Shown: positions 15,263 through 23,360 of the stretch, in pieces
Layout: each line of letters starts with the position of its first letter
How positions within the stretch are numbered: the stretch's first letter is position 1
NCBI GenBank assembly: GCA_964653285.1
Contig: CAZZEX010000034.1
Location: forward strand, 1 to 46,014
Direction of reading: 5' to 3'
DNA length: 46,014 nucleotides
Source: CAZZEX01 sp964653285
GTDB taxonomy: Bacteria; Chloroflexota; Anaerolineae; B4-G1
Program-made: the position numbers and the translations under genes
Notes under the pieces: model-generated
What the model was told of the DNA's origin: nothing
Seen by the model: only the letters and a program-made list of their open reading frames with translations
Database searches by the model: none

Positions 15263-15308
15263 GGGAAGAGGAGTCTGGCTGGACTTCCCGCAGTTTCCAG
15301 GTATACTT

Positions 15309-15336
15309 CATTCGCCATTCGCCATTCGCCATTCGC
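15309..15336. repeat. Four perfect CATTCGC heptamers
   Basis: Four identical 7-bp units end four bases before the ATG of the permease, where a ribosome site would be expected. No Shine-Dalgarno sequence is visible there. Confidence 0.8.
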
Positions 15337-15340
15337 TACT

Positions 15341-16570
15341 ATGACCGCCTTACTCAAGCTGACTCTCGTCTTCGCCGGCATCGTAATACTACTGAGCCGC
15401 AAGTGGAACCTGGGGCTGGTGCTCCTGCTCGCCTCCGTGGCAGTCGGCCTCCTCTTTACCTATCCCCTCCCGGCGATTGTGCACGACATCCTCATGGCCA
15501 CCGTGGACCTGCTGACACTGCGGCTGGTGTTGGCCGTCGTGCTGATCATGACCCTGAGTGAACTCCTGCGCCAGACAGCCGGACTGAAGGGGATGGCCGA
15601 ATCGCTCCAGGCGCTGATCCCCAGCGGGCGCATCGTCATCGCGGCGCTCCCGGCGCTGGTGGGGCTCTTGCCGATGGTCGGCGGGGCCATGTTCTCGGCG
15701 CCGATGGTGGATGAGGTGGGCGACCGGTTGGGGGTGGACGGGGAACGCAAGACCTTCGTCAACTACTGGTTCCGCCACATCTGGGAGTGTATCTTCCCGC
15801 TTTATCCCTCCATGATGCTGGCGGCGGCACTGCTGGGCCTGACAACGACCCAGTTGGCAGGAGCGGCGTGGCCGCTGACGGTAGCAGCGATAGCAGGTGG
15901 CCTGCTGTTTGGGCTGCTGGGACTGCCCCGGCGTGGCGACAGCGATCCGCTCCCGGTCCCTCGCGCGCAAAGCCTGCGCACGCTGGCGACGAGCGTATGG
16001 CCCGTCGTGCTCGTCATCATCCTCTCGCTGACCCTCCCCGTTGACGAGCGCATCAGCTTAGTCCTCAGCGTGCTGGTGACCATCGCGCTGATGATGGTGC
16101 TCAAGCGCATCCCGCCGCGTGACCTGGGGACGATACTTCGTGAGCGCATCCCCTGGAAAACGGTGGCGGTCGTCTTCGGGGCACTGATCTTCCGGCGCGT
16201 GCTGGATACCAGCGGCGCTGTTCTCGCCGCTTCGGACGGCCTGACCGATCTGCGCATCCCGCTGGTGGTGGTCACCTTTGCGGTGCCTTTCATCGCCGGG
16301 CTGCTGACTGGCCTGTCGGCAGCGGCCTTCAGCATTGGCTTCCCGGTGACGCTGCCGCTGGTGGTCGTGGACGGAGGGACCATCGCGCCAGCGTGGGTGG
16401 CCTGGCTGATAGCAGGCGGGTTCCTGGGAGTGATGTTCTCCCCCGTTCACCTCTGCCTGGCGCTGACCCGTGTCTACTTCAAGGCCGAGTGGGGGCCGAT
16501 CTACCGCCGCATCGCACCGTCCGCTCTCCTGGTCGCAGCAACGGCAGCCACGATCCTGCTGCTGGCATAG
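15341..16570 (+). CDS. DUF401-family integral membrane permease
   Basis: This 409-residue protein has about eleven hydrophobic segments and the features of the DUF401 family. These include LPALVGLLPMVGGAMFSAPM, an NYWFRHIWECIFPLYP block in the middle, and a related second-half motif GFLGVMFSPVHLCLALT. The family resembles ion-transporter-superfamily permeases for organic anions, but no substrate is established for it. The start is placed at the ATG directly after four CATTCGC repeats, and no ribosome site is visible, so translation may be weak. No partner genes are adjacent. It could supply sugar acids to the cluster at 6657-12309; that is only a guess. Confidence 0.8.
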   Translation: MTALLKLTLVFAGIVILLSRKWNLGLVLLLASVAVGLLFTYPLPAIVHDILMATVDLLTLRLVLAVVLIMTLSELLRQTAGLKGMAESLQALIPSGRIVIAALPALVGLLPMVGGAMFSAPMVDEVGDRLGVDGERKTFVNYWFRHIWECIFPLYPSMMLAAALLGLTTTQLAGAAWPLTVAAIAGGLLFGLLGLPRRGDSDPLPVPRAQSLRTLATSVWPVVLVIILSLTLPVDERISLVLSVLVTIALMMVLKRIPPRDLGTILRERIPWKTVAVVFGALIFRRVLDTSGAVLAASDGLTDLRIPLVVVTFAVPFIAGLLTGLSAAAFSIGFPVTLPLVVVDGGTIAPAWVAWLIAGGFLGVMFSPVHLCLALTRVYFKAEWGPIYRRIAPSALLVAATAATILLLA

Positions 16571-16587
16571 CCTGCCCACTTGCACAC

Positions 16588-16616
16588 TTGCCGACTTGCG
16601 ATCTTTGTGCTACAAC
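16588..16616 (+). promoter_or_regulatory. Possible promoter before the small conserved protein and galK
   Basis: TTGCCG (16588-16593), 17 bases, TACAAC (16611-16616). Each box deviates at two positions. It overlaps a short ACTTGC-type repeat. Confidence 0.35.
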
Positions 16617-16663
16617 ATTTACAACATTCCCATCACGGACGCATCGCGAGAAAGGAGCCAGTC

Positions 16664-17032
16664 ATGCCCGCTATTCCACCGTTCGTGTTGAAGAAACTCT
16701 ACGTCAAGGGGTCCCTGCGCGTTGAGGACGATGGTTTCGCCCTTGACCTCAAGAACACCATTGCTCCCGCCAATGTCACCGCTTTCACCGGCCTCGACAT
16801 GGATGGGCAGACAACGGACCCCGCGCAGGTCACCCTCGTCCCACCCGGCGGCAACCCGCGCTCGATGAGCGAAGTCTCCGCCCAGGCACCGCTGCTCTTT
16901 CCTGTCGGCGCGACCGTCACGCTGCGCGTCGCTGGCAAGATACTCGAGCCCGGCTCACACGAACTCATCATCCACATCGTCGTCCAGGAAGTCGGCCCGC
17001 TCGACATCCCTATCTCCGGCACGCTGGGGTAG
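16664..17032 (+). CDS. Small conserved beta-rich protein, unknown function
   Basis: The ATG at 16664 has an AAAGGAG ribosome site eight bases upstream and yields 122 residues; longer frames lack one. The protein starts MPAIPPFVLKKLYVKGSLR and continues DGFALDLKNTIAPANVT, a predicted all-beta pattern ending in a strand-rich HELIIHIVVQEVGPLDIPI. I recall proteins of this type being labelled hydroxymethylglutaryl-CoA reductase in databases, but 122 residues cannot hold that enzyme and none of its motifs are present. I treat the function as unknown. It lies three bases before galactokinase and is probably cotranscribed. Confidence 0.6.
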   Translation: MPAIPPFVLKKLYVKGSLRVEDDGFALDLKNTIAPANVTAFTGLDMDGQTTDPAQVTLVPPGGNPRSMSEVSAQAPLLFPVGATVTLRVAGKILEPGSHELIIHIVVQEVGPLDIPISGTLG

Positions 17033-17035
17033 TCC

Positions 17036-18442
17036 ATGTCCCTTACCAGCACTCTTAAACGCATCTACGGCGAGGCGGCGGAGGTGCAGCAGGCCCGCTA
17101 CTCCGCTGCCCTGGCGGCCTTTGCCCGCATCTACGGGCCTGGCCCAGTTCACGTCTTCCGCGCCCCCGGCCGGGTCAACCTTATCGGCGAGCATACTGAC
17201 TACAACCACGGCTTCGTCCTGCCGGTGGCGCTTGATCGTGACGTGCTGCTGCTGGCCCGCCCGCGCCCCGATGGAATTGTCCGCCTGCACAACGTCGAGC
17301 CCGATTTCGCACCGCGCACTTTCGTCATCGGCCCGACTATCCCCCCGGCTCCCCCGGGCGACTGGTCGAACTATGTGCGGGGAGCAGCGCGGATGGTTGC
17401 CCAACACGCCCCTCCAGCACCGCCTGTTTACGGCGGCGCAAACGTGCGCGGGATAGACGCGCTGGTGGAGAGCGCTCCCCCCTACGGCATCCCTCGCGGC
17501 GCGGGGGTGAGTTCATCGTCGGCGCTCACAGTCGTGGCAGCCCTGGCGCTGGCGCATCTCAACGGTTGGCAGCCCGACCCCGTCCCTTTCGCCAGGCTGT
17601 GCAGCGAGGCTGAGTGGTACGTCGGCACGCGGGGCGGAATTATGGACCAGTTCATCGCCCTCCTGGCCCGTCGGGGCTATGCCCTCTACCTCGACTGTCG
17701 CCCACAGACCTCTCCCCGGCCTTCCCCTACGAGGGGCGGGGGTCTCCAGTCAGAGTGGTACACGTTCGCCCACGTCCTGCTGCCTTCGGACTACCGCATC
17801 CTGGTGGCCGACACCGGCGTGCGCCACACCAACGTCCGAGGCGAGTATAACCTGCGCGTCGCCGCGTGTCGCGCCGGGGTGGCCTGCCTGCGCCCCTACT
17901 ACCCCCGCATCACTCACCTGCGCGACGTGCAGGATGTGGTGTGGGCCGAACTGGCCCCGCTTCTGCCGGAGGTGCTGACCGTGGCCGAAGCCCGCGCCCG
18001 TAGGGCCGACCTGGACGACGTGCCACTCCCTACGGACGACGCTGCCATGGATGCTAAACTCCGCGTGCGGGCTTGCTGCCGCCACGTCCACAGCGAGAAT
18101 GAGCGCGTGCGGGCCATTGTCGCCGCACTGGAGGCAGGCGACGTCGCAACGGTCGGCCATCTGCTGGATGAAGCACACGCCAGTGCCCGCGACGACTACG
18201 ACGTCAGTTGCCCCGAACTGGAGGCGCTGGTCGAGGCAGCCCGTGCTGTCGAGGGGACGGCCGGGGCGCGGCTGACCGGCGCGGGCTGGGGAGGCTGCAT
18301 CGTCGCGCTGGTGCACCAGGAGGCCGTGCCTGATTTCGAGACCGAGGTGTCCCGTCGCTACCGGGAGCAGACCGGCCGGGAGACGACCATCTTCGCCTGC
18401 CGCGCCGGGGGCGGTGCGAGGCTGGTTTTTGTAGTCGGATAG
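17036..18442 (+). CDS. galK: Galactokinase (GHMP kinase family)
   Basis: This 468-residue protein carries the galactokinase signature GRVNLIGEHTDYNHGFVLP, the GHMP phosphate loop as PRGAGVSSSSALTV, and the C-terminal LTGAGWGGCIVALV. The catalytic aspartate is expected in RGGIMDQFIAL. It would phosphorylate galactose, or another hexose, at C1 with ATP in the Leloir pathway. No galT or galE is adjacent, so a different sugar is possible. Residues about 224-238 (PQTSPRPSPTRGGGL) are an in-frame insert from a palindromic repeat, and the protein is longer than the usual 350-400 residues. It follows the small conserved protein by three bases. Confidence 0.87.
   Translation: MSLTSTLKRIYGEAAEVQQARYSAALAAFARIYGPGPVHVFRAPGRVNLIGEHTDYNHGFVLPVALDRDVLLLARPRPDGIVRLHNVEPDFAPRTFVIGPTIPPAPPGDWSNYVRGAARMVAQHAPPAPPVYGGANVRGIDALVESAPPYGIPRGAGVSSSSALTVVAALALAHLNGWQPDPVPFARLCSEAEWYVGTRGGIMDQFIALLARRGYALYLDCRPQTSPRPSPTRGGGLQSEWYTFAHVLLPSDYRILVADTGVRHTNVRGEYNLRVAACRAGVACLRPYYPRITHLRDVQDVVWAELAPLLPEVLTVAEARARRADLDDVPLPTDDAAMDAKLRVRACCRHVHSENERVRAIVAALEAGDVATVGHLLDEAHASARDDYDVSCPELEALVEAARAVEGTAGARLTGAGWGGCIVALVHQEAVPDFETEVSRRYREQTGRETTIFACRAGGGARLVFVVG
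17704..17750. repeat. Palindromic repeat inside galK
   Basis: CTCCCCGGCCTTCCCC, TACG, AGGGGCGGGGGT is an interrupted inverted repeat read in frame. The CCCCTACGAGGGG core is shared with the copies at 1335 and 21602. Confidence 0.65.
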
Positions 18443-18459
18443 ACAAGGCATCTAGAAAG

Positions 18460-18487
18460 TTGACATCCCCAAGATTCGCGGTAAACT
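18460..18487 (+). promoter_or_regulatory. hicBA promoter
   Basis: TTGACA (18460-18465), a 16-base spacer and TAAACT (18482-18487), 21 bases before the hicB ATG. The first 11 bases, TTGACATCCCC, are identical to the promoter at 35985. Confidence 0.7.
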
Positions 18488-18508
18488 GGCAGTTGAGGAG
18501 GTACAAAG

Positions 18509-18730
18509 ATGGCAGAGTATCACGTCGTCCTAATACCGGCTGAGGAGGGAGGATACACAGTAGTTGTACCCGCTTTGCCCGGTTGCATATCGGAAGGGGA
18601 TACAGAAGAAGAAGCACTGGAGAACATCAAAGATGCCATAGCAGGCTGGCTAGTCGTTGCGCGTAGACGCGGACTGTACATCCCTCCAACTGAGCAAGTG
18701 AAACTGAGCACAGTGGGAGTGCCGGTGTGA
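18509..18730 (+). CDS. hicB: HicB-family antitoxin
   Basis: This 73-residue protein has the HicB partial RNase H-like fold: EYHVVLIPAEEGGYTVVVP, then ALPGCISEGDTEEEALENI. HicB proteins bind and neutralise the HicA ribonuclease in the cytoplasm. GAGGAGG lies eight bases before the ATG. The end overlaps the start of hicA by four bases (GTGA), the order antitoxin then toxin. No DNA-binding ribbon or HTH domain is visible at this short length. Autoregulation, common in the family, would need help from elsewhere or from the complex. Confidence 0.85.
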   Translation: MAEYHVVLIPAEEGGYTVVVPALPGCISEGDTEEEALENIKDAIAGWLVVARRRGLYIPPTEQVKLSTVGVPV

Positions 18731-18960
18731 ATCCCAGGCTACCAGCACTCAGGCCACGGAGAGTGCTTCAGGCGCTTGAGAAGGCAGGTTTAGGTTTCTA
18801 CGAAGATCACAGATCGGGCAGCCACGTCATTCTCTACAAAGAGAGGTGGCCCAACCCAGTGTCCGTACCCTGGCACAACAGGGACTTGAAACGGGGAAGG
18901 TTGGCAGAAATCATCCGTCAGGCCGGCCTCACGCGGGAAGAGTTTCTGGAGTTGCTGTAG
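18727..18960 (+). CDS. hicA: HicA-family mRNA interferase toxin
   Basis: This 77-residue protein has the HicA/YcfA double-stranded-RNA-binding-like fold. RRVLQALEKAGL forms the first helix, and the catalytic histidine is H33 in DHRSGSHVILYK. The C-terminal part reads KRGRLAEIIRQAGLTREEF. The family cleaves mRNA and halts growth when free of HicB. The GTG start overlaps the hicB stop, ensuring coupled translation. All expected motifs are intact, so the module may be active. Confidence 0.85.
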   Translation: MNPRLPALRPRRVLQALEKAGLGFYEDHRSGSHVILYKERWPNPVSVPWHNRDLKRGRLAEIIRQAGLTREEFLELL

Positions 18961-18993
18961 TCCCCGGTAGCCAATCTCTGATTCGTCCAGCAG

Positions 18994-21900
18994 ATGAAAA
19001 CAGCGACGAGGCCGGACCACTCCCAGCCCACCCCACGTTGGTCTTTTTGCGGGGCGCTGCTCTTGATCCTGCTCGTTGCGGCAGGACTGCGGTTGTACCG
19101 GCTGCCCGAACTGCCCCTCGGCCTCCACTACGACGAGGCCGCCAACGGCATCCTGGCTGGCGAGATCGCCCGTGGGATCAAGACCCCCGTCTTCATTCCC
19201 TCCTACACTGGCAAAGAGGTGCTGTTCTTCTACTGGACCGCCCTGTGGATGAAACTGCTGGGCACGACACCGCTGGCGCTGCGGCTGAGCGCGGCCCTGG
19301 CGGGACTGGCGACCGTCGCGGCGACTGCCTGGGCGGTCCGTGAGCTGCTGCACGGGCGGCGCGACGCGGACTGGGTAGCACTCCTCACCGGAGCCTTCCT
19401 TGCCACTTCCTTCTGGCACCTCATCCTCAGCCGCTACGGGTTCCGCGCCGTGGCTCAGCCGCCGTTGCAGGCGCTGACCGTCGCAGCCCTGTGGCGAGGA
19501 TTGCGGCTTACCCCCCCCGCCCCCCCCCCTAGTAGGGGGGGGCTGGGGGGGGGTAGGATTGGGGGTCTCCCCTGGCTCCTCCTGGCTGGTCTCCTCTGCG
19601 GCCTGACTGCCTACACCTACTTGGCCGCCCGCGCCTTTCCCATCCCACTGGCAGCGGCGCTTCTCACCCTCCTCGTCGCCGACCGGGGCCATCGCCGCGC
19701 CCGCCTGGGGCAACTGGCCATCTTTGTCGCCGTCGCCGCCCTGACCCTGGCTCCGCTGGCTCACTACTGGCTGGCCCACCCCGGCAGTTTCCTGACCCGC
19801 ACACAGCAGGTCGCCGTTGGCAGTTGGGCCGAAGCCTGGGCTGGCATCCGCACCTGTCTGGGGATGTTTTTCCTCCGGGGCGACCCCTATATCCGCTTCA
19901 ACATTCCCCACCGCCCCCTCTTCGACCCGATCACTGCCGCCTTGTTTCTCCTGGGCCTCGCCGTCACTATCTGGCAGTCCATCCGCCTTCTGCGTAGCGC
20001 AAGCCACTCTTCTGCTCCCCTGCATCTTGCTTCTTGCATCTTCCTCCTCATCTACCTCCCCGTCATGCTCCTCCCCAGCGCCCTCGCCGTCGGCGACATC
20101 ATCCCCAGCAACCTGCGCACCGCCGGCCTCTTGCCCTTCATCTATCTCTTCCCTGCCCTCAGCCTAGGCGCAATCCTCAACGCAGTTCGCCGCTTCCTGC
20201 TTCCTGCTCCCCGCTTCCTGCTTCCCGCTTCCTGCTTCTTGCTTCCCGCTTCCTGCTTCCTGCTCCTCGCCCTTTCAGGCTTCGTTACCGCATCCGCCTA
20301 CTTCGACCAATGGGCCGTCTCAGCAGAACTCTACTACGCCGCCGACGGAGACCTGGCTGACGTCGCCGCCTACCTCAACCAGTCCGACCTGACCACTACC
20401 ACCCCCTATGTTGCCAGCGTTCACTACCGCCACCCCACGCTGGCCTTCCTGGCCGAGGACTACGGGATGATCCGCTGGCTTACTGGTGGGCGAAACGTCG
20501 TTTTCCCGGCGGAGGGAGAGGCGCTCTTGATCTTCTCCCGCTCTGCGTCGGAGGACCTGAGTTGGGTGCAGTCGGTGCTGCCGGATGACCCCCTCGTTGT
20601 CGCGCCCTCCGGCCCCGACGGCGCGCCTGCCTTTCACGCCTACCGCGTTGGTCCTGCCCTCGATTTGACGCCCACCCACTCGCTGACCGCCGACCTGGCC
20701 CACGTTGTCCTCGTGCTTGGCTACGACGTGGTCAGTGAACCCCGCTCCGGCGAAAGCGCCGAGGTTGCCGTCTGGTTCCGTGTGCTGAACAGGCCCGACC
20801 AGGGAGACTACGGCCCCATCGCCCGCCTCACTGATCCCTGGGGCTTTGTCTGGGGGGAAGCCCATCCCTTCCATTACCCCTCTGAGCAGTGGACGCCCGG
20901 TGAGTGGGTCGTGGACCATCTCTCGATCCCGGTTGCCGCAGGCGCACCCCCCGGCGACTATTCAATCCGCTTCGGCCTCTACTCCGCAGGGGCCGACTCT
21001 CTGCTGCCTGTGCTTGATCCCGCTGGTCGCTACGCTGGCACCACCGTCGAACTGCCCTTGCACCTGACCCGCGCTGCCACGCCCGCCCTGAGCGAAGTCG
21101 AAGGGCCGCCCTACCCTGACACTCTCGACGCCCTGGGCATCCGCACCCGCCTGGACGCCTGCGCCGGCGGCCTGACCTTGCTGGGAGTCAATCTGGACAC
21201 AAAAAACGCCCGGCCCGGCGAGCGGCTCTACCTGACCCTTTTCTGGCAGGCAGTCGCTTCCCCCCGGCCCGATACCGACGTCTACCTTACCCTGGGCGAT
21301 ACGAGGCTCTACGCGGGCGCTCCCGTCCATGGCACCTACCCCACCTCCGACTGGACCGCCGGTGAGTTCGTCGTGGACCGTTATGACCCACGCTTGCCCC
21401 TCGACACACCGCCGGGCGACTACCCCTTGCAGCTCCACCGGGGCGATCCTTCGACAGGCTCAGGGCCTGGCCTGGCGCTTGACCTGGGCATCGTCACCGT
21501 GCAGGCGACGGAGCGCTGCTTCGATGCCCCGCCCATCTCCCACCCGGTCACCGCCACCCTCGGCAGCCAGGTCCAACTGCTTGGCTACGACCTTTTGACC
21601 CCCATCCCTGCCTCTTCCCCCTATGAGGGGGAAGGGAGACCAACGGCGGAGGCCGTCGCGCCGGGGGATACGCTCACCCTCACCCTGTACTGGCGGGCGC
21701 TGACTGAGATGGACGAGGACTACACCGTCTTCACCCATCTCCTGGCTCCCGACGGATCAATGAGCGGTCAGCGAGACAACCAGCCAGTCAGCGGCAGTTA
21801 TCCCACCAACCTGTGGGTGGCTGGCGAGGTCGTCGCCGACGTCTACGCCATCTCCATCCGCGCCGACGCCGCGCCTGGCGCGCACCGGCTGGAGGTGGGG

Positions 21901-22017
21901 ATGTACGTCGCCGAGACCGGCGCCCGCCTCCCCGCCCGTGGTGAGCAGGGCCGAACCATCGCTGGTACCCCCGATGACGCCATCCTTCTCCAGACAGTCT
22001 CCGTCACCGGCCCGTAA
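18994..22017 (+). CDS. Membrane glycosyltransferase (GT39/ArnT-like) with three extracellular beta-sandwich repeats
   Basis: This 1007-residue protein starts with a helix and then GLHYDEAANG, whose D47-E48 pair is the catalytic acidic motif of lipid-phosphate-sugar-dependent C-type transferases of the PMT/ArnT group. About ten more hydrophobic segments follow up to residue 435. The C-terminal half is extracellular and holds three related modules of about 120 residues. Each has an opening such as LVLGYDVV, LTLLGVNL or VQLLGYDL, a WTPGEWVVD-type strand and a PGDYxxxxGLY-type ending. The enzyme would transfer a sugar from a polyprenyl carrier to a lipid or protein outside the cell. Several repeats are embedded: residues about 172-190 (APPPSRGGLGGG), a heptamer-built hydrophobic stretch near 400-425, TPALSEVEG, DPSTGSGPG and SSPYEGEGR. 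Confidence 0.78.
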   Translation: MKTATRPDHSQPTPRWSFCGALLLILLVAAGLRLYRLPELPLGLHYDEAANGILAGEIARGIKTPVFIPSYTGKEVLFFYWTALWMKLLGTTPLALRLSAALAGLATVAATAWAVRELLHGRRDADWVALLTGAFLATSFWHLILSRYGFRAVAQPPLQALTVAALWRGLRLTPPAPPPSRGGLGGGRIGGLPWLLLAGLLCGLTAYTYLAARAFPIPLAAALLTLLVADRGHRRARLGQLAIFVAVAALTLAPLAHYWLAHPGSFLTRTQQVAVGSWAEAWAGIRTCLGMFFLRGDPYIRFNIPHRPLFDPITAALFLLGLAVTIWQSIRLLRSASHSSAPLHLASCIFLLIYLPVMLLPSALAVGDIIPSNLRTAGLLPFIYLFPALSLGAILNAVRRFLLPAPRFLLPASCFLLPASCFLLLALSGFVTASAYFDQWAVSAELYYAADGDLADVAAYLNQSDLTTTTPYVASVHYRHPTLAFLAEDYGMIRWLTGGRNVVFPAEGEALLIFSRSASEDLSWVQSVLPDDPLVVAPSGPDGAPAFHAYRVGPALDLTPTHSLTADLAHVVLVLGYDVVSEPRSGESAEVAVWFRVLNRPDQGDYGPIARLTDPWGFVWGEAHPFHYPSEQWTPGEWVVDHLSIPVAAGAPPGDYSIRFGLYSAGADSLLPVLDPAGRYAGTTVELPLHLTRAATPALSEVEGPPYPDTLDALGIRTRLDACAGGLTLLGVNLDTKNARPGERLYLTLFWQAVASPRPDTDVYLTLGDTRLYAGAPVHGTYPTSDWTAGEFVVDRYDPRLPLDTPPGDYPLQLHRGDPSTGSGPGLALDLGIVTVQATERCFDAPPISHPVTATLGSQVQLLGYDLLTPIPASSPYEGEGRPTAEAVAPGDTLTLTLYWRALTEMDEDYTVFTHLLAPDGSMSGQRDNQPVSGSYPTNLWVAGEVVADVYAISIRADAAPGAHRLEVGMYVAETGARLPARGEQGRTIAGTPDDAILLQTVSVTGP
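19507..19560. repeat. Palindromic G/C repeat inside the glycosyltransferase gene
   Basis: A C-rich arm (ACCCCCCCCGCCCCCCCCC) and a G-rich arm flank CTAGTAG. The insert is read as TPPAPPPSRGGLGGG between membrane segments. Confidence 0.65.
20193..20269. repeat. Eleven degenerate 7-bp units coding a membrane segment
   Basis: Eleven units based on CTTCCTG, CTTCCCG and variants run without gaps. Three 7-bp units equal seven codons, so the protein shows a seven-residue period: RFLLPAP, RFLLPAS, CFLLPAS, CFLLLAL. Confidence 0.85.
21086..21105. repeat. CCCTGAGCGnAGnCGAAGGG element, first copy
   Basis: The 20-bp element CCCTGAGCGAAGTCGAAGGG is read in frame as ALSEVEG in the glycosyltransferase. 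A second copy is at 29235-29255 and a related inverted form at 21448-21466. Confidence 0.65.
21448..21466. repeat. CCTTCGACAGGCTCAGGGC element
   Basis: This is close to the reverse complement of the 21086 element and is read in frame as PSTGSGPG. The two lie 340 bases apart in opposite orientation. Confidence 0.55.
21602..21645. repeat. Palindromic repeat, second copy inside the glycosyltransferase
   Basis: CTTCCCCCTATGAGGGGGAAG is a near-perfect palindrome read as SSPYEGEG. It lies between the second and third beta-sandwich modules, near the start of the third. Confidence 0.65.
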
Positions 22018-22038
22018 GCCTGACACATCGTGTTAGGC
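22018..22038 (+). terminator. Hairpin right after the glycosyltransferase stop
   Basis: GCCTGACAC, an ATC loop and GTGTTAGGC form a 9-bp stem with one G-U pair. It follows the stop codon directly. There is no U-run, so rho-independent termination would be weak. Confidence 0.4.
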
Positions 22039-22101
22039 CAGGCCCCCTGTTGTCCCGGATAATTCCCAACCAGGCTGATAATGAGTTCACACGGCGATGC
22101 C

Positions 22102-22130
22102 TTGACCGAATCGGCCTCGAACGCTATAAT
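22102..22130 (+). promoter_or_regulatory. Strong promoter of the DNA-repair/defence operon
   Basis: TTGACC (22102-22107), exactly 17 bases, TATAAT (22125-22130). The transcript leader of about 120 bases contains a 24-codon ORF (22150-22224, MHRPGTGLFAAVQELVERVA and on) without a clear ribosome site, which may be only chance. Confidence 0.75.
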
Positions 22131-22259
22131 GAGCAAACGAGGTTGGTGAATGCACAGGCCGGGAACGGGCCTCTTCGCCGCCGTGCAGGAACTGGTGGAG
22201 CGGGTAGCAGAGGTGAGATTGTAAGTCGCGTACGGGTCAATAGTTCTGGGAGGTGATTG

Positions 22260-23360
22260 ATGGTAAGAATACTTCACACATCCGATGTCCAACTTGATGC
22301 CCCGTTTCACTTCCTGGGTGACAAGGGACAACAGCACCGCCAGCAGCTACGCGAGACGTTCCAGCGCATTGTGGACATGGCGGTTCAAGCCGAATTTGAC
22401 CTGTTGTTGATCGCTGGCGACCTCTTCAATGACAATCGCCCTCGTCAGGACACCATAGATTTCGTCGCCTCCCAACTCGGCCGGCTAAACATCCCCGTTT
22501 GCATCTTGCCTGGCAATCATGACTGCTACGATGACACCTCGGTATATCACAAGGCATGTTTCCCAGACAACGTGGTCATCTTCACCGAGCAACCCACCGT
22601 CCGGGAATTCGCCAATCTCGACGTGGCTGTCTACGGTAACGCAATCCTGTCCAAGCAATCCCGGCTCAGCCCACTACGCGGCTTGACTAGATCGGGGACA
22701 ATGCGTTGGCACGTTGCGCTGGCACACGGCAATCTGGTTCGGCTGGATATCGCTGATCCACCCCGGCCGATCCGACCCGAGGAAATCAGTGCCAGCGGCA
22801 TGGACTACGTGGCGATGGGTGACTGGCACGCCTTCGCAGATCATTCACAGGGTGGGGTAAAGGCCTTCTACTCAGGCGCTCCTGAACCAACCGCAGTGAA
22901 TCAAAAAGGGGCGGGCTATGTAGCCTGCATCGAGATGGACGAAAACGGCGTGCGGGTCCACCCGGAACGGGTGGGAACCATCTCGACCGATGAGATGTCA
23001 GTTGACGTATCTGGGAAACCGGTGACCCGGATAGTAGAAGAGATTCAGGCTCGAGCCGATCCTAATCTGATGCTGAAGGTCGCGCTTTCTGGACTTGTGG
23101 AACTGGGTACAGTGCTGGATATGGAGAAACTGGAGCAGGGGCTTGCCTCCTATTTCTACCACATCGAGTGCTCCGACCGGTCCCACCCGCAACTAGCTAC
23201 CATATCTCCAGATGACTTTCCTGAAGAGTTGGTAGTAGGCAAGTTCGTTCGCCTGATGCAAGCGCAAATAGAAGATGCCGCCGATGACACACAACGTCGG
23301 CGGGCTGAACAAGCGCTCCAGGTGGGTGTGGCCTTGCTACAAGGCAGGAGGGTGCTGTGA
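22260..23360 (+). CDS. Mre11/SbcD/YhaO-like metallophosphoesterase
   Basis: The ATG at 22260 has GGGAGG six bases upstream and gives 366 residues. The calcineurin-like phosphoesterase motifs are present: HTSDVQLDAPF, IAGDLFNDNRP, LPGNHDCYDD, VALAHGN and AMGDWHAF. The first motif is normally D-x-H; here D9-V10-Q11 has glutamine in place of histidine, and the GDxxD motif is shifted (GDLFND). Such enzymes are Mn-dependent DNA nucleases that work with a Rad50/SbcC-like ATPase, here the next gene, whose ATG overlaps this stop by one base. The pair resembles YhaO-YhaN of Bacillus more than classical SbcD-SbcC. The role is DNA-end processing in repair or defence. Confidence 0.83.
   Translation: MVRILHTSDVQLDAPFHFLGDKGQQHRQQLRETFQRIVDMAVQAEFDLLLIAGDLFNDNRPRQDTIDFVASQLGRLNIPVCILPGNHDCYDDTSVYHKACFPDNVVIFTEQPTVREFANLDVAVYGNAILSKQSRLSPLRGLTRSGTMRWHVALAHGNLVRLDIADPPRPIRPEEISASGMDYVAMGDWHAFADHSQGGVKAFYSGAPEPTAVNQKGAGYVACIEMDENGVRVHPERVGTISTDEMSVDVSGKPVTRIVEEIQARADPNLMLKVALSGLVELGTVLDMEKLEQGLASYFYHIECSDRSHPQLATISPDDFPEELVVGKFVRLMQAQIEDAADDTQRRRAEQALQVGVALLQGRRVL

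Larger units (their letters stand above)
15055..15340. other. Intergenic region with repeats and a possible gene remnant
   Basis: No intact gene. It contains a palindromic repeat (15203-15262) and four CATTCGC heptamers (15309-15336) ending just before the permease ATG. A minus-strand stretch reads QGDIFEEGSRVFLDLPGDAL and could be the tail of a lost gene, but I cannot assign it. Confidence 0.5.

Noticed and set aside
16664..17032. Hydroxymethylglutaryl-CoA reductase
   Set aside because: The protein has 122 residues and none of the enzyme's motifs; the label I recall for similar proteins seems to be an annotation error.
18790..20025. 411-codon minus-strand ORF opposite the glycosyltransferase
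   Set aside because: It is rich in Q, G and E as expected for the complement of a leucine-rich membrane gene, and it crosses hicA and the repeat at 19507 without recognisable motifs.
20193..20269. Possible CRISPR or iteron origin
   Set aside because: The 7-bp units have no spacers, no replication gene is near, and the array is coding.
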